Translations under genes and position numbers: made by a program
The notes under the pieces: generated by a model
Database searches by the model: none
Told to the model about the DNA's origin: nothing
The model's input: the letters and a program-made list of their open reading frames with translations, nothing else
Source: Tepidanaerobacter acetatoxydans Re1
GTDB lineage: Bacteria > Bacillota > Thermosediminibacteria > Thermosediminibacterales > Tepidanaerobacteraceae
NCBI RefSeq assembly: GCF_000328765.2
Contig: NC_019954.2
Span: forward strand, 1,306,501-1,370,500
DNA: 64,000 nt
Direction: 5' to 3'
In this document: positions 56,604-64,000 of the stretch, in pieces
Position numbering within the stretch: the stretch's first letter is position 1
How the letters are laid out: each line of letters starts with the position of its first letter

Positions 56604-56632
56604 TTAATCTTTAACTGAGTTTATGTTATAAT
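56604..56632 (+). promoter_or_regulatory. Promoter-like region of the uracil-DNA glycosylase gene
   Basis: TTAATC (56604-56609), 17-bp spacer, perfect TATAAT (56627-56632). The last base of the -10 box is the last base of the duplicated block, so the left copy (54361-54389) carries the same boxes facing into the IS. Confidence 0.55.
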
Positions 56633-56665
56633 ATAGCATAGAATATAATAAAAGAGGGATTTCAT

Positions 56666-57427
56666 GTGCTTGAAAGCAAAATTAAAGAATCTTTTACAAC
56701 AGTAGAAATCAGTCTACCCGATATTATAAAACTACTGTTAGATTTAAAAGATGAATTTAATATACAAAATTCAGATGTCGATACTATAGTTAAAGCTGTA
56801 AAGCTTGATAATGAAAAATCTAAAAAACAAAGAGATTATTTATACAACAGGATAAAAGAACACATAAATACATGTCAGAGCTGTCTTCTCTATGCGCAGG
56901 AAAACCATACTCATAAGGTAGCAGGTGAAGGGGCTTTAAACTCGCCATTGGTTTTAATTGGCGAGGGCCCTGGCTTTGATGAAGATAAGCAGGGTCGTCC
57001 TTTTGTTGGACGAGCAGGGCAATTACTTACAACTATATTAAATAAAATGGATATTCGGCGAGAAAAGGTTTACATAACTAATGTAATAAAATGCCGACCG
57101 CCGCAGAATAGAACACCATTGCAAAAAGAGATTAAAGCCTGCTCTAAAAATTTAGAACTTGAGCTTTCTCTTATTCAACCTAAAGTTATAATTGCTCTTG
57201 GTGCCGTTCCGTTGAACTATTTCAAGTCTGGTAGCAGCATTATGAGGGAACGAGGACAATGGATAAATTCCAGAGATTACTGGATTATGCCAACATTTCA
57301 TCCTGCATATATTTTGCGTCAGCATGGGAAAACACTAAATAAGGTTAAGTGGTTAGTATGGCAAGATTTTAATGAAGCTGTAGCAAAGGCAAAAGAAATG
57401 TGTCCAGAATATGATTTTAGTAGTTAG
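56666..57427 (+). CDS. udg: Family 4 uracil-DNA glycosylase
   Basis: 253-residue iron-sulfur UDG that removes uracil from DNA. Motif A GEGPGFDEDKQGRPFVGRAG, motif B near the end in TFHPAYILR. Four Cys for a 4Fe-4S cluster: two in CQSC (about 70) and two in the CRPPQNR...KAC region. An N-terminal 60-residue extension is polar. GTG 56666 after AGAGGGA. Heads a group of DNA and tRNA repair and modification genes. Confidence 0.9.
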   Translation: MLESKIKESFTTVEISLPDIIKLLLDLKDEFNIQNSDVDTIVKAVKLDNEKSKKQRDYLYNRIKEHINTCQSCLLYAQENHTHKVAGEGALNSPLVLIGEGPGFDEDKQGRPFVGRAGQLLTTILNKMDIRREKVYITNVIKCRPPQNRTPLQKEIKACSKNLELELSLIQPKVIIALGAVPLNYFKSGSSIMRERGQWINSRDYWIMPTFHPAYILRQHGKTLNKVKWLVWQDFNEAVAKAKEMCPEYDFSS

Positions 57428-57450
57428 GTATAGAAGAAGGAAGTGAAACT

Positions 57451-58764
57451 ATGAAATATAAAATATTAACTTGGGGCTGCCAGATGAATATTCATGATAG
57501 TGAAATTATTTCAGGTGTCATGCAAAAGATGGGATACTGCCCAGCAGATACACTCCAAGAATCTGATGTAATCATATTGAATACTTGCTGTGTTAGGGAA
57601 AATGCCGAGAGAAAGGTATATGGACGAATAGCACAGTTAAAGCAATTCAAATCAAAAAACCCCAATTTGATTCTTGCGGTTTCTGGTTGTATGGTGCAAC
57701 AACCACATGTAGTTGAATATATATCAGAAAAATTACCCTATGTGGATATCTTATTTGGTATAAAAAACGTTCATAAGTTACCTGAACTTATTGAAAGTAC
57801 AAGACAAACAAACTTACCGGTAATAGATATATCTGGAGATTCTATGATTGATGAAAATCTACCAATTAAGCATACAAATGATGCGAAAGCCTGGGTAACA
57901 ATTACTTATGGATGTAATAATTATTGCAGCTATTGTATTGTTCCATACGTAAGAGGCAAGGAGGTAAGTCGGAGACCTGATGATATTTTAAGAGAGATTG
58001 AAACCCTTGCTAATAATGGTTTTATTGAAATTAATCTATTGGGTCAAAATGTAAATTCTTATGGCAAGGATCTGAATATACCTGTGACTTTTCCTGAGCT
58101 TTTAAGGAGGGTAAATGATGTTGATGGTATTAAGCGCATAAGATTTATAACTTCTCATCCGAAAGATTTATCGAATGAACTTATATTGGCAATGAGGGAT
58201 TGTAAAAAAGTTTGCGAACATATTCACCTGCCGGTTCAGTCTGGAAGTAATCAAATTTTATCTAAGATGAACCGAAAATATACCAGGGAGCATTATATAG
58301 AATTGATATATAAGCTACGAGATGCTATTCCTAATATTGCTATTACCACTGATATAATTGTAGGCTTTCCAGGAGAAACGGAAAAAGATTTTCTTGATAC
58401 GCTTGAATTAGTAAAAGCAGTAGAGTTTGACTCAGCCTTTACTTTCATGTATTCTAAACGTAAAGGAACTCCCGCGGCGAAAATGGCGGATCAAATTGAT
58501 AATGATATAAAAAAAGATCGACTTAATAGATTGATGCAATTACAGGATGCCATTACAGAAAGTAAAAATAATAGATTAAAAGGAACTATACAGGAAGTAT
58601 TAGTTGAAGGAGTCAGCAAAGGTAATATTAACAGGTTATCTGGCCGAAGCCGAACCAACAAGTTGGTAAATTTTGATGGTTCGGAAAAATTAATAGGCAA
58701 ACTTGTAAATGTAAAGATTATTGAGCCGCATACATGGTCTTTGCTTGGCGAAATTGTAGAATGA
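57451..58764 (+). CDS. miaB: tRNA-2-methylthio-N6-dimethylallyladenosine synthase
   Basis: 437-residue radical SAM methylthiotransferase acting on i6A37 of tRNA. N-terminal Cys triad (TWGCQMNIHDSE, NTCCVRENAE, SGCMVQQ), radical SAM CNNYCSYC, C-terminal TRAM domain. The GCQMN start separates it from RimO. MiaA, which makes its substrate, is encoded at 63256. The 3' end is close to mutS (23 bp). Confidence 0.95.
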   Translation: MKYKILTWGCQMNIHDSEIISGVMQKMGYCPADTLQESDVIILNTCCVRENAERKVYGRIAQLKQFKSKNPNLILAVSGCMVQQPHVVEYISEKLPYVDILFGIKNVHKLPELIESTRQTNLPVIDISGDSMIDENLPIKHTNDAKAWVTITYGCNNYCSYCIVPYVRGKEVSRRPDDILREIETLANNGFIEINLLGQNVNSYGKDLNIPVTFPELLRRVNDVDGIKRIRFITSHPKDLSNELILAMRDCKKVCEHIHLPVQSGSNQILSKMNRKYTREHYIELIYKLRDAIPNIAITTDIIVGFPGETEKDFLDTLELVKAVEFDSAFTFMYSKRKGTPAAKMADQIDNDIKKDRLNRLMQLQDAITESKNNRLKGTIQEVLVEGVSKGNINRLSGRSRTNKLVNFDGSEKLIGKLVNVKIIEPHTWSLLGEIVE

Positions 58765-58787
58765 GGTTTTCAGGGGGCTTTTTTTAT

Positions 58788-61397
58788 ATGGATACTCCGA
58801 TGATACAACAATATAAAGAGATTAAAGACAAATATCGTGATTATATAGTTTTTTTTCGTCTTGGCGATTTTTATGAGATGTTTTTCGACGATGCTTATAT
58901 TTGCTCAAAAGAACTGGAAATTACTCTTACATCCAGAGATTCTGACAATAAAGTACCTATGGCCGGAGTTCCATACCATGCTGCTGATCAGTATATAGCT
59001 AAACTCGTTGCTAAAGGTTACAAAGTTGTCATATGTGAACAAGTTGAAGATCCAAAACTTGCAAAAGGTATTGTCAAGCGAGAAGTAGTTAAAATTGTAA
59101 CTCCGGGAACAATCACTGATTTAAATGCTCTCGAGGAAAATAAAAATAACTATCTTGGATGTGTTTTTAAGAATAAACATGAATTCGGTCTTGCTTTTGT
59201 AGATCTGATGACTGGAGAATTTGATATAACGAATTTAAAATCATCTTATCCATATCATGAAATAATAAATGAAGTTAGTCGATTTAGCCCTCGAGAGTGT
59301 TTAGCGAATCATGAATTGTCCCAGGAAAAATCCTTAAATAGAAAATTAAAAGAAAATCTAAAATTATGTTTTACTTTTAGAGATGCGACATATTTTGATG
59401 AACAATCAGCTTTAATTTTATTAATGTCACAGTTTGGTGAAGAAAAAATTAAAAAATTAGAAAATAGGAAGCCGGCTTTGATAGCTGCCGGAGCTTGCTT
59501 AAGATACCTAAATGAAACGCAAAAGCTAAACTTATCTCATATTAATTCTATTTCGTTTTATGAAAATCACGACTTTATGGTTTTGGATTTTATTTGTAGC
59601 AAAAACCTCGAAATTACCGAAAACTTGCGAGATAGAAAAAAAACCGGGAGTCTTTTATGGGTAATGGATAAAACTTCTACAGCTATGGGAGCACGGCTGC
59701 TCAGGAAATGGCTTGAACAACCTTTGCTCGATATCTTAAAGATTAAGCAAAGGCAGGATGCAATAGAAGAATTATTTAATGATTTTTTCTTACGCTCAGA
59801 TTTGAAAGAGCAGTTAAAAAATATTTACGATATAGAGCGATTAAGTGGAAAATTAGTCTGCGGAAATGCTAATGCTAGAGATCTATTAGCAATAAAAAAT
59901 ACTATAAAGTCATTGCCTCAAATAAAGCATATTCTTACTCGATGCAATTCTAAGCTTTTGCATCAAATATATGAACAACTTGACCCGTTAGAAGATATAT
60001 GTTTGTTATTGGAGAAATCTATCTTTGAAGATCCTCCGCTAACAATCAAGGAAGCAAATGTTATTAAGGATGGATATAATTCGGAAATAGATATGCTCAG
60101 AAAAGCATCTAGAGAAGGTAAAGCATGGATAGCTGACCTAGAAAGAAAGGAGCGAGAAAGCACAGGGATAAAATCATTAAAAATTGGTTTTAATAAGGTC
60201 TTCGGCTACTATATTGAAGTAACTAAATCTAACCTCTCAATGGTTCCGGAAAATTACATTAGAAAACAAACATTAGCTAATGCTGAACGTTATATTACGG
60301 AAGAATTAAAAGAATATGAATCGCTTATACTCAATGCAAATGAGAAACTTCAGGAATTGGAATATAACTTGTTTTGTGAAATAAGAGATCAACTGATTAA
60401 AGAAATTCCCAGACTTAAACAAAGTGCTTATAATTTATCTCTATTAGATGTTCTATTATCATTGGCTGAAGTTTCGTATAGTAATAATTACATAAAACCC
60501 GAAGTAAATTTAAGTGATGAAATAAACATAATAGATGGTCGGCACCCCGTTGTTGAACTTACTCAAAAAGAAGAATTGTTTATACCTAATGATACACAAA
60601 TAGATTGCAGTGATAACTTAATCTCAGTTATAACCGGACCTAATATGGCTGGTAAATCCACTTACATGAGGCAAGTAGCATTAATTGTATTAATGGCTCA
60701 AATAGGTTGTTTTATACCCGCAAAAAAAGCCAAAATTGGCATCGTCGATCGCATTTTTACACGTATAGGAGCATCAGATAATTTAGCGTTGGGGCAAAGT
60801 ACTTTTATGGTAGAAATGACAGAAGTAGCTGACATTCTTAATAATGCTACTAATAAAAGCTTATTGATATTAGATGAAGTGGGACGAGGGACCAGTACTT
60901 TTGATGGCTTATCTATAGCCTGGGCGGTTATTGAATATATACAGAAAAACTTGAAAGCTAAAACCCTTTTTGCTACTCATTATCATGAATTAACAGCTTT
61001 AAAAAAACTAAAAGGTGTCAAAAACTATAAAATTACTGTTAAGGAAAAGGGTGATGATGTTATATTTTTAAGAAAAATTGTTCCAGGAGAAGCAGATAAA
61101 AGTTACGGAATACAAGTAGCTAAATTAGCAGGAGTTCCTAATGCTGTAATTAACAGAGCTAGAAAAATCTTGGTTGATTTAGAGCAAAACCAAACCCAAA
61201 CCCAAGGTGAACTGGCAATATCGCATATTGCTGCCTGCAGTGATAAAAGTTCACAAAGCACCAATGAATACCAGTTAAATTTAAGTGCCTTGAAAAATGA
61301 GGAAATAATAGAACAAATTAAATCCGTAAATATAGACACTATCACTCCTTTGGAGGCTTTGAATTTTTTGTTTTCAATCAAAAAGCAGTTGGTCTAA
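58788..61397 (+). CDS. mutS: DNA mismatch repair protein MutS
   Basis: 869-residue mismatch sensor. Mismatch-binding domain with the RLGDFYEMFFDDA motif, whose Phe and Glu contact the mispair, then connector, lever and clamp domains. ATPase with Walker A GPNMAGKST (about 616), Walker B LLILDEVGRGTSTFDG, and TLFATHYHEL. Start ATG 58788 gives MDTPMIQQYKEIK, like other MutS1; the frame is open further up into miaB but that part is not conserved. Confidence 0.96.
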   Translation: MDTPMIQQYKEIKDKYRDYIVFFRLGDFYEMFFDDAYICSKELEITLTSRDSDNKVPMAGVPYHAADQYIAKLVAKGYKVVICEQVEDPKLAKGIVKREVVKIVTPGTITDLNALEENKNNYLGCVFKNKHEFGLAFVDLMTGEFDITNLKSSYPYHEIINEVSRFSPRECLANHELSQEKSLNRKLKENLKLCFTFRDATYFDEQSALILLMSQFGEEKIKKLENRKPALIAAGACLRYLNETQKLNLSHINSISFYENHDFMVLDFICSKNLEITENLRDRKKTGSLLWVMDKTSTAMGARLLRKWLEQPLLDILKIKQRQDAIEELFNDFFLRSDLKEQLKNIYDIERLSGKLVCGNANARDLLAIKNTIKSLPQIKHILTRCNSKLLHQIYEQLDPLEDICLLLEKSIFEDPPLTIKEANVIKDGYNSEIDMLRKASREGKAWIADLERKERESTGIKSLKIGFNKVFGYYIEVTKSNLSMVPENYIRKQTLANAERYITEELKEYESLILNANEKLQELEYNLFCEIRDQLIKEIPRLKQSAYNLSLLDVLLSLAEVSYSNNYIKPEVNLSDEINIIDGRHPVVELTQKEELFIPNDTQIDCSDNLISVITGPNMAGKSTYMRQVALIVLMAQIGCFIPAKKAKIGIVDRIFTRIGASDNLALGQSTFMVEMTEVADILNNATNKSLLILDEVGRGTSTFDGLSIAWAVIEYIQKNLKAKTLFATHYHELTALKKLKGVKNYKITVKEKGDDVIFLRKIVPGEADKSYGIQVAKLAGVPNAVINRARKILVDLEQNQTQTQGELAISHIAACSDKSSQSTNEYQLNLSALKNEEIIEQIKSVNIDTITPLEALNFLFSIKKQLV

Positions 61398-61409
61398 GGA
61401 GAATATAAA

Positions 61410-63251
61410 ATGGGGAAAATTAATATTTTAGAACAGGATATTGCTTCTCAGATAGCAGCCGGTGAAATTATAGAAAGACCGGTTTCAGTTGTCAAAGAAT
61501 TGGTAGAAAACTCTATTGACGCAGGGAGTAAGAATATTATTGTTGAAATTGAAAAAGGCGGTAAAAAAAGCATACGAGTCATTGATGATGGTGAAGGTAT
61601 ATCCAGAGATGATATAAGATTAGCTTTTGAGCGTCATGCTACTAGTAAAATAAATGTAATTGAAGATATATTCCACATAAATACCCTTGGATTTAGAGGC
61701 GAAGCACTGGCTAGTATTGCCGCAGTTTCGAATCTTTCAGTTACAACAAAGACCAGAAATGAACCAATAGGCACTATATGCAAAATAAGTGCCGGTGTAA
61801 TTGAAGATGTTAGTGAAACAGCTTCTAAAAATGGTTGTCTGATTGAAGTTAAAAACTTATTCTTTAACACTCCCGCCCGACTTAAGTTTTTAAGCAGTGA
61901 CACACATGAGAATTCTCGAATTACTGATTTAATTACAAGATTTGCCATGGGTAACATAAATATATCCTTTAGGCTTATAATTGATAAAAAAGAACTATTT
62001 TACAGTAGCGGTAATGGTGATTATAGAGAAGTTATTGCAAAAGTGTATGGCATGGACTTAGCAAAACAGATTTTATATATAGAAAAGGCTTTTGATAATG
62101 GTAAAATATGGGGTTATATATCAAAACCAAGCTTTAATCGCGGAAATCGTACCGGTCAGACATTTTTTGTGAATAATCGTTTTGTCAAGGATTTGGGATT
62201 GACCTTTTGCCTAGAAAGGGCATATAAGACGATGATACCTATAAGGCGCTTTCCGATAGCAATTATTTTCATAGATATTGACAATTCGCTAGTTGATGTC
62301 AATGTACATCCATCTAAGATGGAAATAAAATTTCAAAATGAAAATCAGGTTCATCATGCACTGTTTCATGCTATAAATGAAACTCTTAAGAATCATGTGT
62401 TAATTCCAAAAGAAACCCTTAGTATATCACCAGTTAAACAGTCACAGCAGCAGATAAGTATTGAAACGCAAGTAGAATTAACCAGCGATGGATTGCCGGA
62501 TAATGAATACGATGTCAGTGATAGCAGCAATATAAATAACCAAACCGCAGCTACAAAAGAGTTTGTAAGAGAAGCTTATACTGTTATAGATGTAGATGCT
62601 ATAAAAAATAAAGAACATCTACAAAACGACTCCTATATACCAATAGAATCAGATGAAACAATGCAAATTATAAAAAAATATGAATTTCAAAAGATTCTTG
62701 GTCAGCTATTTAACACATATATTGTTGTAGAAAGTAAAAATAGGTTTTATTTAATAGACCAACATGCAGCTCATGAGCGAATATTATATGAGTACTATTC
62801 TAAAAAATATGCTAAACAACTATCAAATTCTCAAACTTTAGCTGCACCATATGTTTTATATCTTTCTGCTCAAGAAATGATGCTTTTAGATAACTATAAA
62901 GAAGATATCTTGAAAATTGGTTTTGATTTTTCGATTTTTGGCTCTGATTCTATTTTAATTCGTTCAGTTCCGTATATATTTAATAAACCGGTCGATCCTA
63001 TAACACTTCGTGATGCTCTTGATCAATTAAGTAGTAACGAATACGCTAGATATCCGTCTAAAGAGAGGTTGATAATTTCGATGTCGTGTCATGCTGCCAT
63101 AAAAGCAGGGGATGTTTTGTCACCGATAGAAATTCAAGAATTACTTGATCAATTGAAAAAAACTGAAGTTCCTTATACTTGCCCGCATGGTAGGCCCACA
63201 ATAATTGATATAACTTTAAATGAATTGCAAAAGAAGTTTAAAAGGATATAA
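61410..63251 (+). CDS. mutL: DNA mismatch repair protein MutL (endonuclease type)
   Basis: 613 residues. GHKL ATPase domain with IAAGEIIERPVSVVKELVEN, DDGEGI and TLGFRGEALASI. A variable linker (about 340-415) leads to the C-terminal dimer domain with DQHAAHERILYE (from D450), the metal-dependent endonuclease motif of MutL in bacteria without MutH, and CPHGRP near the end. AAGGAG before ATG. Confidence 0.96.
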   Translation: MGKINILEQDIASQIAAGEIIERPVSVVKELVENSIDAGSKNIIVEIEKGGKKSIRVIDDGEGISRDDIRLAFERHATSKINVIEDIFHINTLGFRGEALASIAAVSNLSVTTKTRNEPIGTICKISAGVIEDVSETASKNGCLIEVKNLFFNTPARLKFLSSDTHENSRITDLITRFAMGNINISFRLIIDKKELFYSSGNGDYREVIAKVYGMDLAKQILYIEKAFDNGKIWGYISKPSFNRGNRTGQTFFVNNRFVKDLGLTFCLERAYKTMIPIRRFPIAIIFIDIDNSLVDVNVHPSKMEIKFQNENQVHHALFHAINETLKNHVLIPKETLSISPVKQSQQQISIETQVELTSDGLPDNEYDVSDSSNINNQTAATKEFVREAYTVIDVDAIKNKEHLQNDSYIPIESDETMQIIKKYEFQKILGQLFNTYIVVESKNRFYLIDQHAAHERILYEYYSKKYAKQLSNSQTLAAPYVLYLSAQEMMLLDNYKEDILKIGFDFSIFGSDSILIRSVPYIFNKPVDPITLRDALDQLSSNEYARYPSKERLIISMSCHAAIKAGDVLSPIEIQELLDQLKKTEVPYTCPHGRPTIIDITLNELQKKFKRI

Positions 63252-63255
63252 GAAT

Positions 63256-64000
63256 ATGCATAAAAAGTTTCTAGTTGTTATTGTGGGACCTACGGCAGTA
63301 GGAAAAACCGAGATTGCTATAGAAGTAGCTCAAAAAATTGATGCGGAAATAATTTCTGCTGACTCAATGCAAATATACCGCTATATGGATATTGGAACAG
63401 ACAAGCCTTCATTAGAAGAACGAAAGAGAATACCACACCATATGATTGATATTGTGGATCCTGACGAAGAATTTAGTGCAGTTGACTTTCAGGTTGAGAC
63501 AAAACGACATATTCAGGATATCTATCAACGACATAAAATACCATTGCTTACAGGAGGAACTGGATTCTATATAAATTCCGTATGCTACGATTACACATTT
63601 TCTCAGGTGGGAAAAGATACTGCATTAAGAAGGCAATTACAAAATGAGGCTCAAAAACGAGGTAATGAGTACCTCTACGAAGAACTTACAAGACTAGATC
63701 CAAAAGCAGCAAAAAAAATACATCCTAACAATTTGCGTAGGGTGATTCGAGCATTAGAGGTATGTTTAAAAACCGGAATTCCATTTTCCTACTATGAGGA
63801 AAAGACTAAAAAGCAGCAAAGTGCTTATGATTTACTTATGTTTGGCTTAACAATGCCTAGAGAAGAATTATACCAGCGTATTAACAGACGAGTATTTTCA
63901 ATGATCGAAAATGGTCTGGTGGATGAGGTACAACAACTTTTGAAAATGGGATATAGTAAAAATTTAAATTCCATGCAAGGTTTAGGCTATCGCCAGATTA
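63256..64000 (+). CDS. miaA: tRNA dimethylallyltransferase, 3' end cut by window
   Basis: 248 codons visible, open to the window end. VGPTAVGKTEIAIEVA is the P-loop, SADSMQIYRYMDIGTDKP the substrate-binding segment, and LTGGTGFYINS a further family motif. It adds the dimethylallyl group to A37 of tRNA, the step before MiaB. ATG 63256 lies 4 bp after the mutL stop, with AAAGGA inside mutL. Confidence 0.95.
   Translation, partial: MHKKFLVVIVGPTAVGKTEIAIEVAQKIDAEIISADSMQIYRYMDIGTDKPSLEERKRIPHHMIDIVDPDEEFSAVDFQVETKRHIQDIYQRHKIPLLTGGTGFYINSVCYDYTFSQVGKDTALRRQLQNEAQKRGNEYLYEELTRLDPKAAKKIHPNNLRRVIRALEVCLKTGIPFSYYEEKTKKQQSAYDLLMFGLTMPREELYQRINRRVFSMIENGLVDEVQQLLKMGYSKNLNSMQGLGYRQI

Larger units (their letters stand above)
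56351..56632 (+). repeat. 282-bp direct repeat, right copy
   Basis: Second identical copy of 54108-54389. It keeps the promoter region of the uracil-DNA glycosylase gene next to that gene. Confidence 0.95.

Overview
The window is a low-GC (about one third G+C by eye), gene-dense chromosomal segment. Almost everything is on the + strand, with strong AGGAGG-type ribosome binding sites and very frequent TTG/GTG starts. Gram-positive PolC, the rimP-nusA-ylxR-ylxQ-infB-rbfA block, RNase J, RNase Y, YmdB, SpoVS, TepA, a YlxY/PdaB-type deacetylase and a YlmC/YmxH protein point to an endospore-forming lineage of Bacillota. Ferredoxin-dependent oxoacid oxidation and a Na+-pumping decarboxylase make a strictly anaerobic member of Clostridia likely (Thermoanaerobacterales/Thermosediminibacterales-like; this is inference). 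No rRNA, tRNA or CRISPR array was seen.

Layout. (1) 1-16.5 kb: 3' part of proS, a GT2 glycosyltransferase, polC, then the translation/RNA operon rimP-nusA-rnpM(ylxR)-ylxQ-infB-rbfA-nrnA-truB-ribF, then rpsO with a structured leader, and pnp. (2) 16.6-31 kb: YlxY-like deacetylase, a divergent alanine racemase, dut, ymxH, RNase J, tepA, ylzJ, ftsK/spoIIIE, a RodZ-like protein with a CTG start, rimO, an unknown membrane protein paired with a short FtsH-like protease, cinA and thpR. (3) 31-35.7 kb: recA with a promoter and LexA-type box, followed by an SbcD-like nuclease and a Rad50/SbcC-like ATPase split into separate N- and C-terminal proteins at the zinc hook, with a small coiled-coil protein between them. 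(4) 35.7-39.7 kb: a possible small RNA or leader, rny (apparently with an ATC start), ymdB, spoVS and a PHP phosphoesterase. (5) 39.8-52.5 kb: a catabolic island: korDABC, glutamate dehydrogenase, two-subunit methylmalonyl-CoA mutase, MeaB, epimerase, the Na+-pumping methylmalonyl-CoA decarboxylase (MmdA-D-C-B) and a 5S/OadA-type carboxyltransferase. Together these give a nearly complete route from glutamate through 2-oxoglutarate, succinyl-CoA and methylmalonyl-CoA to propionyl-CoA, with ferredoxin reduction and Na+ export. (6) 52.6-64 kb: a small coiled-coil protein, a VanW protein, an IS1634-type insertion sequence, a family 4 uracil-DNA glycosylase, and miaB-mutS-mutL-miaA (miaA cut by the window end).

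The most notable points are the split Rad50-like repair ATPase directly behind SOS-regulated recA, the IS flanked by a perfect 282-bp direct repeat that leaves vanW intact and preserves the promoter of the downstream gene, the unusual start codons of rny and the RodZ-like gene, the FtsH-like protease with almost no extracytoplasmic loop beside a small membrane protein, and the glutamate-to-propionyl-CoA island with two carboxyltransferases around one biotin carrier and one pump. Most other genes are conserved housekeeping genes in a familiar Bacillota order.
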